A stretch of 64,000 nt of DNA from Guyanagaster necrorhizus (lineage: Eukaryota; Basidiomycota; Agaricomycetes; Agaricales; Physalacriaceae): NCBI RefSeq assembly GCF_019112545.1, contig NW_025064888.1, positions 455,383-519,382 on the forward strand, written 5' to 3'. The stretch's first letter is position 1. Every line of letters starts with the position of its first letter. Below, one piece after another: positions 1 through 10,775 of this stretch. The position numbers and the translations under genes are program-made. The notes under the pieces are model-generated. The model was not told where the DNA came from and made no database searches. It was given only the letters and a program-made list of their open reading frames with translations.

Positions 1-266
1 TCAAGACCCCAAGTCTCAGACGCGACTGACCTGCATACATTAATCCTAAATTCCTTCCCACCCGGTGAGGAGAATGTGTAGTCCTTGCTACAGAGCACAG
101 TCAATGCAGGTGACGGGGTATCATTCACTGCTTACCTGGCCTTGAGAGGGTTCAGATCAAAGTAGTCACCATTGGAGGCATGAATTGTGCACGGCCTTTC
201 GTCTGCTACAACCGCCAATATTGAATACGATAATGATAGTATAGAGAGGAGAAGAGGCGCCTTCAT
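1..266 (-). CDS. MRH-domain (Mrl1/mannose-6-phosphate receptor-like) protein, 5' part
   Basis: The ATG lies at 266-264 and the gene runs off the left window edge. Residues 1 to about 22 form a signal peptide (MKAPLLLSILSLSYSILAVV). The mature start carries CTIHASNGDYFDLNPLKAS, then KDYTFSSPGGKEFRINVCRS and SETWGL. Paired cysteines with NG.YFDLNPL and PGG..F..NVCR are typical of mannose-6-phosphate receptor homology domains in fungal Mrl1/Atg27-type Golgi-endosome membrane proteins. One intron (about 117-164, GTAAGC..TAG) is spliced. The predicted role is binding glycan or cargo in late secretory or endosomal traffic. The C-terminal membrane segment would lie outside the window, so Mrl1 and Atg27 types cannot be told apart. 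It is divergent from NDUFS2 with about 166 bp between the start codons. Confidence 0.72.
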
Positions 267-432
267 TGAGCAATGACGATAATGGAGCTGTAAGCGATGC
301 AGGGGTGCAACTTCAATCGGAGCCTAAATACTTAGCTGGGCGGAGACGAAATTGTCGGCGACCAATCAGATCATTTCCAAAGGACACCGCGTCCTTCCGA
401 AACTTCACTGGTCGTCGTCGACGTCAACGACG

Positions 433-2316
433 ATGCTCAGCCGTCTAGTTGCCCGTTCTCGGGCTTTCGCGCCCTCCTTCACCAGATGCATTTCTTCATC
501 GCATCCTTGTCGCGCCAGCCCTGCAGAAGACGCCCAAACTAAAACTGCGTTTGATTATCACACTGTAGAGGACCTTCAGGGCATGCATGCCTCAGAAATT
601 CTTGCAGAGGCAGATACCAGATCGACGACCAATATGAGGCATTTTACCGTTAATTTCGGGTGAGCCGCGTCCTGATATCCATGGAATCGAACGCTAACCA
701 ACGGAACAGTCCTCAGCATCCTGCGGCTCATGGCGTGTTGCGAATGATTCTCGAGCTCAATGGCGAGGAAGTTCTCCGCGCGGACCCACACATTGGCCTT
801 TTGCATCGAGGGACAGAGAAGTTGATTGAGTACAAGACATATATCCAGGCGCTACCTTATTTCGACCGGCTGGACTATGTTTCTATGAGTGGGTACATCT
901 TGTCACTTCTATTGTGCGGAGGTTGACATTTTTGCCAGTGACAAACGAATTATGTTACTCATTGGCTGTCGAGAAATTGCTGAATATCGAGGTGCCGGAC
1001 CGTGGAAAATGGATACGCACATTATTTGGAGAGATCACAAGAATTTTGAACCGTGTGTTTCCAGAAGTAACTATCTTGTGCTATGCTCATCTCCATGATA
1101 GATCTTATGGCTATTCTCACACATGCTATGGACGTTGGTGCGCTAACGCCTTTCCTGTGGGGTTTCGAGGAACGAGAGAAACTTATGGAAGTAAGACCGA
1201 CGGCCTCCGCCTTCAAAGCACGAAAGCTAACATCGCTATCAAGTTCTATGAGCGGGTTTCCGGCGCACGTCTTCATAGTGCCTATGTCCGTCCGGGCGGT
1301 GTAGCGTTTGACCTCCCCCATGGTCTTCTGGACGACATTTTCAATTGGGCTACGCAGTTCGGATCAAGGGTAGATGAAGTGGAAGAGGTAAGAAAAAGGA
1401 TTATGTTTTGTATCTTTCGATTCACTTCTGCTAGGTACTTACTGGCAATCGAATTTGGAAAGAGCGGACGATCGGTGTCGGTGTTGTTGACGCTGCTGAT
1501 GCTCTGAATTACAGCTTTAGCGGCGTCATGCTGAGGGGTAGTGGCGTGAAATGGGATCTCAGAAAAACATCGCCGTATGACAAGTATGACGAGGTATGCA
1601 GTTCTTCCGTATCGCAAACGCTATAAACTGACTTGCTTGCTGCAGGTTGAATTTGACATCCCGGTCGGCCAGCACGGGGACTGTTACGATAGATATCTTT
1701 GCCGTGTGCAAGAGATGCGGGAGAGTTTAAGGATCATCAATCAGGCATGTATATATTTCTATGGCTTTGAGGCGTTCGCTCACATCTTGTTATAGTGCTT
1801 GAATAAAATTACACCTGGTGCATTCAAGGTCGACGATCATAAACTTGTGCCACCTCCAAGAGCAAGTATGAAGGAGAGCATGGAGAGTTTGATCCACCAT
1901 TTCAAGGTTAACCTACATTTATCCGCAATCTCCCGCTTGGCTGACGGACCTGTTACTTAGATCTTCTCCGAGGGATATTCCGTGCCACCTGGTGAAACAT
2001 ACAGTGCTATTGAGGCCCCCAAAGGAGAGATGGGTGTCTACCTAGTTTCGTATGTTGTTTTTCTTGTCTTTCTGTCCCGCTTAGTGTCCTCATCGATTGA
2101 CCTTTACAAGGGATGGAACGAACAGACCATATCGTTGCTCAATCAGGGCACCCGGCTTCGCACATTTGGCTGGGAGTGATTTCATTATGCGACATGTAGG
2201 TTGTTTCCTGAGCTACGTGGACATCACTAAGAGCTCTACCCTTCTAGCACATGCTGGCAGACGTTGTAGCTATCATTGGAACTATGGATTTGGTGTTTGG
2301 AGAGGTTGATCGGTAG
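433..2316 (+). CDS. NDUFS2: NADH:ubiquinone oxidoreductase 49 kDa subunit (NDUFS2)
   Basis: This is the core complex I subunit of the matrix arm that helps form the quinone pocket. Eleven exons can be joined: 433-659, 710-888, 939-1052, 1102-1190, 1244-1387, 1435-1593, 1646-1744, 1796-1906, 1961-2049, 2111-2195 and 2248-2316. The product is about 450 aa. It starts with a basic, Ser/Arg-rich mitochondrial presequence. Family blocks follow: [92 protein letters not shown] and, at the end, [14 protein letters not shown]. Intron 7 (1745-1795) has a GC donor. Open frame continues upstream of 433, but the presequence begins best at that ATG. The gene is complete with no lesion. Confidence 0.96.
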
Positions 2317-2481
2317 GATACAACGATTCACCTGGCGCTGGTGCGGATGTAGAATAAATCTTATTTGCTTCTTTTTCCTCGGTATGACGTTGTCACTTGA
2401 CCACGTCCGATGCTGTTCCGGAGATTCTCCGACTAAGTCGTTTAAGTTCCCATGTAGGGTTGAAACTGCTCTTTGATAGTC

Positions 2482-5400
2482 ATGGCTTTTAACGTCGACG
2501 AAACTCTCTCGAAACTCACCCTCAGTGACAAAATCAAGCTTCTGACTGGATTGGCAAGTCGTGAAATTCAATGTTGACTTTGTTATTGATTCTTGTAGGG
2601 ATGGTGGCACACGGAAGCGATTCCACATGCAAACGTACCGTCAATGAGGATGAGTGACGGTAGGGGCCCATGTTTGTATTCCGTGTATCGAGACCGACCG
2701 AGCGATACTGTTCCTTAGGTCCCAATGGTGTTCGTGGCACTCAGTGTTGGTGATTGCTCTCGGTCAGTAGGATAATCTCGCTGATCATCATCAGTCTTCA
2801 ATGGTGTGCCATCGAGTTGCTTTCCCTCGTCCACCGGTCTTGCATCATCCTTTGATCTGGAGCTTGCGTACAAGATCGGCGAGGCGCTTGGAGACGAGTG
2901 TCGTGCCAAAAGTGAGTGCCCTGACACTCGAAGGATTTCGCTTTGAGCTAATAATGTCACACAGGCTGTCACATCCTCCTTGGACCAACCGTTAACACCC
3001 AACGTTCACCGCTTGGTGGAAGGGGTTTCGAATCATTTTCCGAAGACGCTGTCTTGAATGGGGAAATCGCTGCTGCCTATATAAATGGTTTACAGTCGAA
3101 AGGCGTCAGTGCTACAATCAAGCACTATGTTGCCAATGATCAAGAGCATGAGAGATTTTCTGTGAGCAGTACGTCTCTAGGTTACCACTGTTCATGAGTC
3201 TCGTACTGAATCCTTTAGGCGAATTAAGTGAGCGAGCTCTCCGAGAGATCTATCTCAAACCTTTTCAAATCGCGATTCGAAAGTCCGATCCATGGGCCCT
3301 TATGTCATCGTACGCTCAACTTCGCCGTTTAAACATACGTCCCTCATTAGAAGCCCAGATACAACCGCGTCAATGGTCTTCACGTTTCTGAAGACAAACG
3401 TCTTCTAGACGACATACTAAGGAAGGTGCGCACAATTGTTTACGGCAGGTCATGACACGTACTTAGTAACTATTCAGGAATGGGGATACAAAGGTATGGG
3501 TTCGAAGACTGCCCATGTTTTGTTGATCCTGAGTTATGAATACATAGGATTGATTATGAGCGACTGGACTGGTGTTTATAGTACCGCTGAAAGCATCAAG
3601 GCAGGAGTTGATTTAGAAATGCCGTGAGGTTCCGCTTAACCGTTCTACTCCTGCCTGCTTAGTCTGGTTCATAGTGGACCAAGTGTCGTTCGCGGCCCAG
3701 CGGTCCTTCGCGCGATTCAAGCGGGAAAACTTTGTACCGACGATGTCGATGATCGGGCGCGAAAGGTGAGTTTCCCCTCACTGCTCCGTCCCGTCAGTAT
3801 TCATACCAGGCTTACAGGTCCTCGAACTCCTCGGCAAGGCTCACGAATCTGGCATCCCTTTCAATGGCCCCGAAGAAGGTGTTGATACGCCTGAACTACG
3901 CCAACTTCTGCGACGAGCCGCAGCCGATTCGGTGGTGCTCTTGAAGAATAACGCTGGTCTCCTTCCTTTGAGTGCTCCAACATCCATCGCGGTGATAGGC
4001 CCTAACGCAAAAAAGGCTATGGCTTCTGGAGGCGGTTCCGCTCAGCTGTTGTCCACCTATACTATCAGTCCCCTCCAAGGTATCACTGAAGCTGTGAAAG
4101 CCATTAACTCGCAGGTCAATTACGCAGTCGGCGCCACATCTCACAAATTCCTGCCTTTGTTGGATGCATTGATCAAACAGCAGGACGGCACATCTAGGGC
4201 TCTCTTAGAATTCTGGAATGAACCCCCCTCATCGGATTTCATATCGCCTCATGCCGACTTGAGCTTGTCGCCCAAGCAATCCGTATGGGACACAAAAACT
4301 TCGACTTCGAATTGTATCTTACTCGATGGGGTGGTAAGCTAGTGGTTGCAATACTTTCCAGTACTTGATGTGTATGCTGCCTTTCCAGAACGCAGAGAAA
4401 GTCAGCCCAAGCTGCTGGACTCGAGTAAGGATGTGAAGTCGATTCTTGACGCAGCAGCATCTCACCTCTTTTTTTAGTACTCGACGACGTTCGTTCCGGA
4501 CGAATCCGGCGACTGGGAATTTGGCATGAGCGTTGCTGGAATCGGAAATATGTTCATTGACAAGAAAATGGTGATCGACCAGAGCACTAACACTAAGTAT
4601 TTAGAGTCCTACTTTGGCGCGGGATCGACAGAAGTTAGGGCCATCGTTCAAGGAATGAAGACGGGCCAAGAGTACGAGCTTGAAGTCCGTCTAAGCAATG
4701 CCGAATTCATATCGAGGGGACCCCCGTTCCCTTCTTGGGGCGGCTTCCGGTTGGGTGGTATTCGTGTTATTGAAGGACAAGAGGCGATCCAGGAAGCTGA
4801 GGCTTTAGCCAAGACTTCGGATGGTCAGTCCTTTTCGCGCAAGGTCTATGAAATGATTCACCGTAATCTCTCTGGACAGTTGTCATTCTTGTCATCGGTC
4901 TTAATCATGAGTGAGTCATTTTCTAGCCTCATCGGTGTTGGCACTGAATAGGATTTGAAGCTGGGAAAGCGAAGGTTTCGACCGAGATGACATGAAGTAC
5001 GTGCGCGTGCATCGTTATTCAATTCGATTGGACTCAGCATATTTGTCTAGATTACCCGGATTGACGAACGATCTGGTCTTCAAAGTTCTTCAAGCAAATC
5101 CGAGAACTGTTGTGGTGAATCAATCAGGGACACCCGTAGAGATGCCTTGGATTGATGAGGCCGACACCGTGCTTCAGGTACGAATATCATAGTCTCAGTT
5201 ATACCCAGTTGTATAATGACGTCTGGGTACACAGGCCTTCTATGGGGGCAATGAGCTGGGCAACGGCCTAGCAGACGTGCTGTTTGGCAAAGTCAACCCC
5301 TCAGCCAAATTAGCACTTACAGTCCCGTACGGATGCTCCTCAGACATGTTATCAATTGTTGATAATAATCATTCTTTTAGTAAACGTCTTGAGGATAATC

Positions 5401-5915
5401 CATCTTATCCGTCGTTCGGCAAAAAGTGCCAGGAATACGGGAAAGTCTTGTACAACGAGGGCATCTTTGTCGGTTACCGAGGATATGAGATCAAGAACGC
5501 CGTGCCTCTTTTCCCGTTCGGCTTCGGCCTATCGTACTCCAAGTTCGACTATTCTGATCTGAGTTGTTCCGAGATTTCCTCCGACGGGAAATTCAGCGTA
5601 CGGTTCAAGATCACGAACTCTAGTGGCATTGAAGGACGGGAGGTCGCGCAGATATACATCTCTGATGTGGAAAGTTCTTTGCCTCGTCCAGTGAAGGAGC
5701 TCAAGGGCTTTGTCAAGGAGACTTTGAAAGCAGGAGAAACAAAGGTTATAACAGTTTTCCTCGACAGAGATGCATTGGGTTATTATGACGAGCGAAAATC
5801 TAGCTGGATAGCTGAGAAGGGCGAATTTGTTGTGCTTGTGGGGGCATCATCCGCAGACGTGAGGATGAAACGAAGTATCGAACTGAAGAGCACGTTTAGC
5901 TGGGTAGGTCTGTAA
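2482..5915 (+). CDS. GH3 beta-glucosidase with PA14 insert
   Basis: This is a glycoside hydrolase family 3 enzyme of about 850 aa that hydrolyses beta-glucosides. Spliced blocks in order are RMSDGPNGVRG, the N-terminal barrel segments [20 protein letters not shown] and [14 protein letters not shown], then [20 protein letters not shown] with the nucleophile Asp in SDW (about 3556). The second domain has [16 protein letters not shown]14 insert follows (about 4200-4780; [14 protein letters not shown]). The C-terminal part has [32 protein letters not shown] and a fibronectin-III-like tail. No signal peptide is evident at [12 protein letters not shown], so an intracellular enzyme is likely. About 16 short introns are needed and all those examined keep the frame. 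It begins only 165 bp after the NDUFS2 stop. Confidence 0.92.
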
Positions 5916-6064
5916 AATGTATTCCCTATGAGTTTTGGTATGTAACTGTCTGTACTTCAAAATTTGACGAGTCACCCGAATCGCTGGACAGCACAGCGTT
6001 CTTGCTGTTGTAAGGTCCTCAGTTCCAGGTCTGCAACCCCTAGCTTGATACACTATTTGCTCTT

Positions 6065-6165
6065 GGGATTGGTGGTGAAATGGTGGGATGTGGAGGCCCG
6101 TTGATTGCTGCTACACGGCTTGTCCTATTGCTCCTAGGTCCGAGTCCGGTATTGTGGAGCACCGA
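6065..6165. repeat. Short dispersed repeat, copy 1
   Basis: About 100 bp matching 10670-10775 in the same orientation, with shared blocks such as TGGTGGTGAAATGG / TGGTAGTGAAATGG and AGGTCCGAGTCCGGTATTGT. The last block resembles a Pol III B box (GGTTCGANTCC), so a decayed tRNA-derived SINE is possible. No clear A box at the right spacing and no poly-A tail was seen. The rest of 5916-6160 is 3' flank of the glucosidase with no gene that I can see. Confidence 0.45.
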
Positions 6166-6435
6166 CCTCCTTCGAGTTCATTTTAGGTCGTACATTATCC
6201 GATGATAGCCCATGTCCACCACCACCTGTTCGCCGGTCAGCAAACGACGAGCGAGCCTCTACCCCCGTATCCGTCCGCGTACTAACCAAGTAGAGTTCCT
6301 AGGACGTGATCCTTTGATCGAGAATCGAGAAAAGAGCCACGGGATGGATCGTAACACTCGTCGGTGTCCGCCTACAGAGCGTTCATTGACAACCATCAGG
6401 GACTCTCGGTAACCTTACGGTGCATTTGTACATGC
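6160..6435 (-). pseudogene. eIF3f 5' fragment (duplicated, deleted copy)
   Basis: This stretch aligns with 22545-22850 of the intact eIF3f gene in the same orientation. Shared blocks include the region around CTCCTTCGAGTTCA and GTCGTACAT..TCCGATGATAG, and the region around GAGAATCGAGAAAAGAGCCA. Relative to the parent it lacks the segment encoding the end of the LRRTDNQ block and has several small indels, so no reading frame survives. It covers only the 5' third of the gene. It sits beside the 3' end of kinase-like copy A, whereas intact eIF3f sits upstream of the Maf-like remnant of unit 3, so it probably moved together with the repeat unit. Confidence 0.8.
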
Positions 6436-6622
6436 CATAGTCCGAAGACGAGATATTCGCCCATTTCGACACCATGTCGCTGTGCGAGCAACCATTCAGT
6501 CAATATTTGAGGTCTGTATATCCGTCTCTCAAATACAAAGGTGTTCGCGCATATCTTCTCCAAACAGCAGGTGCATGATTGTTATATTCAATCAATACCA
6601 TAATCGTCACGGTAATGCCCAA

Positions 6623-7729
6623 TTAAGCGTTTCGCTCAGCTCCTTGCTCACTGGTTTCACCACCACCAGCAGGTTGTCCTTGAATCTGTGCCTCAAGACG
6701 CTTGTCCTGCTCTGCTGCCGCTGCTGCCTTCTCTTTGTCACTTATGACAGATACCCCGGAAGGTTTGATCAGAGGCGGAAAGTTCCTAACTCGTCCTTTC
6801 GACGGCTTCTCGTTGCATTGATCCAGCAAAGAGGTGAATCCTCTCAACGACTGGTGTGTGATGTCGGATATCATCTTCTGAGTCTCGATAGACATATTAG
6901 CCTCTCTGTAGAATTGTTGGTATTGGGGTAACATACCAATCCAGTAACCCGTCTCGAGCGACCATAGTCAATGAGCGTCAGCCGGTCCAAGTTCGGGGTA
7001 ACAAAAACGTTGTTTGACTTTGGATCCTCATGGCTACAGAAATGATGTTAAGACCCACGCTCCCAGACGTAGTAGAAAGGAAATTTTACTAGAGGCCTTT
7101 CTTCTTGATCCAAAATTCAACCATTTCCGCAGATCAGCGTGAAAGAGCCTCCACGATAGCTGCGCATTCCTCTTTTGACGTAGCAGTTTTAATTACGTCC
7201 ACGGGAGGGACCATCTTCGGTTGACCAACTTGATTCCTCACGTCCTTCATCACCATCCATTTTTTCCCATCAGTAGCCGTCAGAGTCTTGATATGTAAGC
7301 CAACCTTGTATTGTCATTAAATCAAGAGCGCCAATTGATATATAGCACTGTACTTACACCCTTCAACGCTGCGACCTCCTCGTCGAACGGAATGAGTTGA
7401 TCTATAATGTCGCGACCATCTTCGACGGGTTTGTTGTACTTCGCGACAGCCCACTGGTTCTGGGTGTACAGCCTGCATACCACCCCATCGCGTCCTTCTC
7501 CAATCACAGTACAGTCGTACACCTTGTTTCTGGAAACACCCAATGACTTAACTTGGATCTGTATTTTGTCACCAATCTGGTACTCGTGAGCTCGGGATTC
7601 GAGCCCCAATGATCTGAACAAAGTGAAAACATGATTCCCTCAATGAAAGAAGGACGTTAACCGACATTCACCTAGCAAGAGATAGAGTGTCCAGAAGATG
7701 AATAACGAGCAGGTGTTGAAAAGGCGCAT
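6623..7729 (-). pseudogene. Secreted kinase-like protein, copy A (one in-frame stop)
   Basis: The ATG at 7729 opens a signal-peptide exon (MRLFNTCSLFIFWTLYLLL), followed by introns at about 7620-7672, 7322-7360 and 7033-7085. The next exons read like a small protein kinase: glycine loop GEGRDGVVCRLY (about 7490), WAVAKYNK with the VAIK-type lysine (about 7440), FDEEVAALK (alpha-C Glu), hinge KKWMVMKDV, catalytic loop HEDPKSNNVFVT (7032-7000) and DYG (6969-6961). The tail (6934-6623) is charged, rich in Ala, Glu and Gln, and lies in a different frame from the DYG exon. A TGA at 7134-7136 interrupts the exon before HED (LSR-stop-SAEMVEFW). The sister copies have codons at this place, and CGA to TGA explains it. 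The kinase assignment comes from motif order only, and substrates are unknown. Confidence 0.62.
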
Positions 7730-7739
7730 GTTGAATAGT

Positions 7740-8800
7740 GGTAGGTCGCAGTAGATTAAGCACCAGGCTTGGGAAGATCAGGTGGTAGAGACCGGCTCTG
7801 AGAATGAAAGTGTTGCGTCGGACATGTTTTATATTGGACGGCGAATGCGAGCCAATATCATTAAATCAGCGTGGCAGATGATCATTTAGCATCCACGAAT
7901 GGTTTAACCCAGCTAGTTGCGTCGAAAGACCTCTGAGACGCTGCCACAAATGCAAAGAGGACGACGGACCCTGATATAAGCAGCTATAGCGACAGTCCAA
8001 TCTTAGCGAAGGAGGCAGTTATGCGTGCAACAGCGGCAAGAGAAACTAAGCAAAAGGCAATGATATTATCGCACTAACCATGACATTGAAAAGGTTCTTG
8101 GTTGTCATTAGCGATCCCGGATCCTAACAGAGCATCAGTATCCTATGTAGTGGACTATAAATTGCTTGCGGGTAGGCGAATCGCTGTTACTACGCGCACG
8201 CCCGATGATGTATTCATCGGACGTCACCACGAACAACATCCAGCATTATTGAGTCCTGCCACTGAGTAACAGACCGCCACAAAGCTCAAGGCGCAGATAC
8301 AGAAAATGGACAGACATCCGACCAGCCTCAGGGTCATTTGTCAAATCGGCCAACCATTGGCACACAGATTAGACTCGTCCTGATCGAGCAAAGGGAAAGA
8401 TGGCAGTGATGTGCATCATGATATCAATCAGCGGATTCCCTCTCGTAAGCCAAACAGCTGTATGGCGATGAAGAGAACCGAGCAGTGCAAGCGTGCTTAG
8501 TATAGCTCGCTAGAGACCACTATCGAGACCTAATGGCGGGATCTTGTAACAACGAAATAGTAGAGCAGTGTTCCCGGGGATAACAGTGGAAGTAGATGTT
8601 TCTTCTAAGTAGCGGTGTGATGGTCATCGTGACCAAGAACAGGGGTCTATGTTGGACTAACGTTATAGTCTAGAAATCAGGTTCCTCTTTAACCAAAAGG
8701 TCCGGCCGGAAATTCGACGACACTCACAATTAATCTTCTGTATCAACAGGTCGCCAAGTCCCGAGGGAAGAACAGTAAGCATCGAATAATTAATTACACA
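7740..8800. repeat. Unit 1: 5' flank of kinase-like gene plus Maf-like 3' remnant
   Basis: This region has no intact gene. From about 7850 to 8650 it aligns with 19390-20210 (unit 3) and with its inverted copy near 26535-27350, with many substitutions and indels. Shared blocks include AAATTGCTTGCGGGTAGGCGAA and CCCGATGATGTATTCATCGGA. At about 8630-8790 it keeps only the last part of the Maf-like gene (minus strand), frame-broken. It then stops abruptly against unit 2. The ORFs here are not conserved between copies. Confidence 0.7.
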
Positions 8801-8879
8801 GAAGTGCCAGATCACACTCTTCGATGGTACATCCGACGGCCCTAATTTCTATAATCAATATCACAATGGCCACAATAGT

Positions 8880-9345
8880 CACAGATAATCACTCAAGCGT
8901 TTCGCGCAACTCCTTGTTTACTCCTTTTGCCACCACCATTGGCCTCTCTAATCTGTGTCTGTCTCACAACACTTGTTTTGCTCTGCTGCCGCTTCAGCCT
9001 TCTCTTTGTCACTTACCTCGGATACAGTAGGTTTGATCAGAGGTGCAAACTCTTTGGCTTTCCACCTTGAGACTTCTCCTTGCATTTATCCAACAAAGGG
9101 TTGATTCGGTGGAATCTTTTCACCGAATCGGATTCAATGTTGCTACGGATTAGCCTCTCCAGATTTGTTGGTATGGGGGTAACCTACCAATTCAGCAACC
9201 CGTCTCGAGCGACCATAGTCAATAAGTATCAGTTACTTCAAGTCTTTGGTGACAAAAACGGTGTCTGCCTTTGGATCTTAATGGCTACGGGAGTGAATAT
9301 AAGACTTACGCACCTAAAGAGGAGAGAAAACAAAATTCACCGAAG
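8880..9345 (-). pseudogene. Kinase-like copy D, 3' fragment
   Basis: This fragment aligns with the last two exons of copies A-C: the TTGACTATGGTCGCTCGAGACGGGT region encoding DYGRSRR (about 9196-9225), the following splice-like segment and the Ala/Lys/Gln-rich tail (8880-9100). The catalytic-loop block at about 9230-9290 is recognisable but mutated, and everything upstream (signal peptide, glycine loop, VAK lysine) is missing. The sequence jumps at about 9345-9450 into the region upstream of the kinase gene. It lies in tandem behind unit 1 in the same orientation. Confidence 0.7.
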
Positions 9346-9558
9346 GCCTTTTCGGTAATAAAGAACACCGCGGAATGCTGAGTATGGCTAGCCAGAGACC
9401 GCAACAAAGACGATTGTGCCAGCCACTTGTGAGCGAAAAATCCTATAATAGCCGTAGATTACTATCCCCTCGAGATGACGGCGAAAATAGATGTATCGTC
9501 CGAGTTGGGGGGTGATGATCGTGGCCAAAGATGGGGTGTCTATGTTGGACTAATCACA

Positions 9559-10570
9559 TTATACATCCAGAAAATCAGGTTTTTCAACCAAAAGGTCCAA
9601 GAGCGTGAAGAAAGATGCAGTTGGAAACCCGACAACACTGTTATAATCACCCTCAATTTCTCGTATCGAGAGGCCGCCAAATCCCTGAAGGAGGTTATGC
9701 CTATAGAGGAGCGCTGGATAGTGGTGTACTTGGATAGCAAATCAGCCGGCTCTGTCTACGCCTTCGCCGCTATCGGCATAGGCTTCAACGAGATGTTTTG
9801 GATTGCCGGCGGAGTACATTAACGAGCACTCGTCAATAACGGATCTGTCTCCGTGCAATCTATTACTGGTCGTCTCCCGCTGACATGCACTCACTTGATG
9901 GCGTATCGCGGTGCTGAGAGGATGGGATACACTTAATGGGCTACTAGTGAGACCAAGAAGGAGCAAGTTTTACTCAAACACACCCAGAGCGACGCCATCA
10001 CCACTTCGCATACACCCTCATTGAGATCCAACATTTGCAGGTTGTCTTAATTTGAAGAAGGCATCTCTAAAAATTCTTAATTTGTTTCAGGTAGCACGGA
10101 ATACAACACGTCTGACGCCGAAGGTTGGGCATGGGTCAGAACCACGGTACCGGCTATCTCTGTGAGATCAGAAGAGCGCGACAGGCTAGAGGTGACCATT
10201 GGTCACTATGTCTGGCATGTGGTTCGGGTCTTGCTCCTACCAAGAACCTTGAATTGAGACGAAGATAGAGAGATGAAGGCCACTCACCACACCAACCGCT
10301 CGTAAACCTCCACCGCTTTATGAGTTGCTGCTGCTATAGGATCTTTATGTATATCGTCGAATGAACTTGGAGCAAGATTTTCTTCGAACGCTGAAGGTAC
10401 AATATCGGGAGCGACATCCTAAACACGTCTCGAAGTACAACAGAATGTCGGGGAGTCGGCGGACAGAAGTTTGAAGTATGTCCTTCGGGGGCTGTTGAAT
10501 GCTAGGATGATCTTCTTGATGGCTGGGACCTGAAGGACAGTGGGGAATATATGCTTTGAAATCATGGTTA
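9559..10570 (-). pseudogene. Maf-like nucleotide pyrophosphatase, unit 2 copy (decayed)
   Basis: On the minus strand the blocks of a eukaryotic Maf/ASMTL-type nucleoside triphosphate pyrophosphatase appear in order: VPAIKKIILAFNSPRRTYFK (about 10540-10480, from a LASASPRR motif), an intron, then DIVPSAFEENLAPSSFDDIH and AAATHKAVEVYERLV (about 10400-10300). The ADT..LTHAQPS block (about 10150) follows, then LVEAYADSGEGVDRAG (about 9790-9745), and finally GDYNSVVGFPTASFFTLLD with a stop at 9559-9561. The active-site SASPRR and IGADT motifs are altered and frames are interrupted between blocks. The C-terminal exon is open in this copy, unlike units 3 and 4. The family removes non-canonical nucleotides, and this copy is probably inactive. 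Confidence 0.72.
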
Positions 10571-10669
10571 GAAGAAGAAGTGAGTTAAGAGTAGTTCTGA
10601 ACTCGCGAAATTTCACAAGTTCACCGGCCCGGGCCGGCAACGAGTTGCTTTTGTTTTACCTGAGCTGTA

Positions 10670-10775
10670 TTAGCTGGGTTTGGTAGTGAAATGGTCGAAT
10701 CCGCAGGCCGGTTGCATGTTGCTACTAGATACGGGTCGATTGCTACTAGGTCCGAGTCCGGTATTGTCAATTCCG
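10670..10775. repeat. Short dispersed repeat, copy 2
   Basis: This matches 6065-6165 over about 100 bp, including AGGTCCGAGTCCGGTATTGT. In both places it lies just outside the kinase-like/Maf-like repeat cluster, so the two copies bracket the 6.1-10.8 kb duplicated block. From here to 11237 I see only the 5' flank of the transporter gene. Confidence 0.45.

Noticed and set aside
352..432. Upstream extension of NDUFS2
   Set aside because: The frame is open but has no ATG before 433, and the sequence does not look like a presequence.
9475..9822. 115-codon plus-strand ORF
   Set aside because: It is antisense to the Maf-like C-terminal blocks, which read better on the minus strand (GDYNSVVGFP and DSGEGVDRAG).
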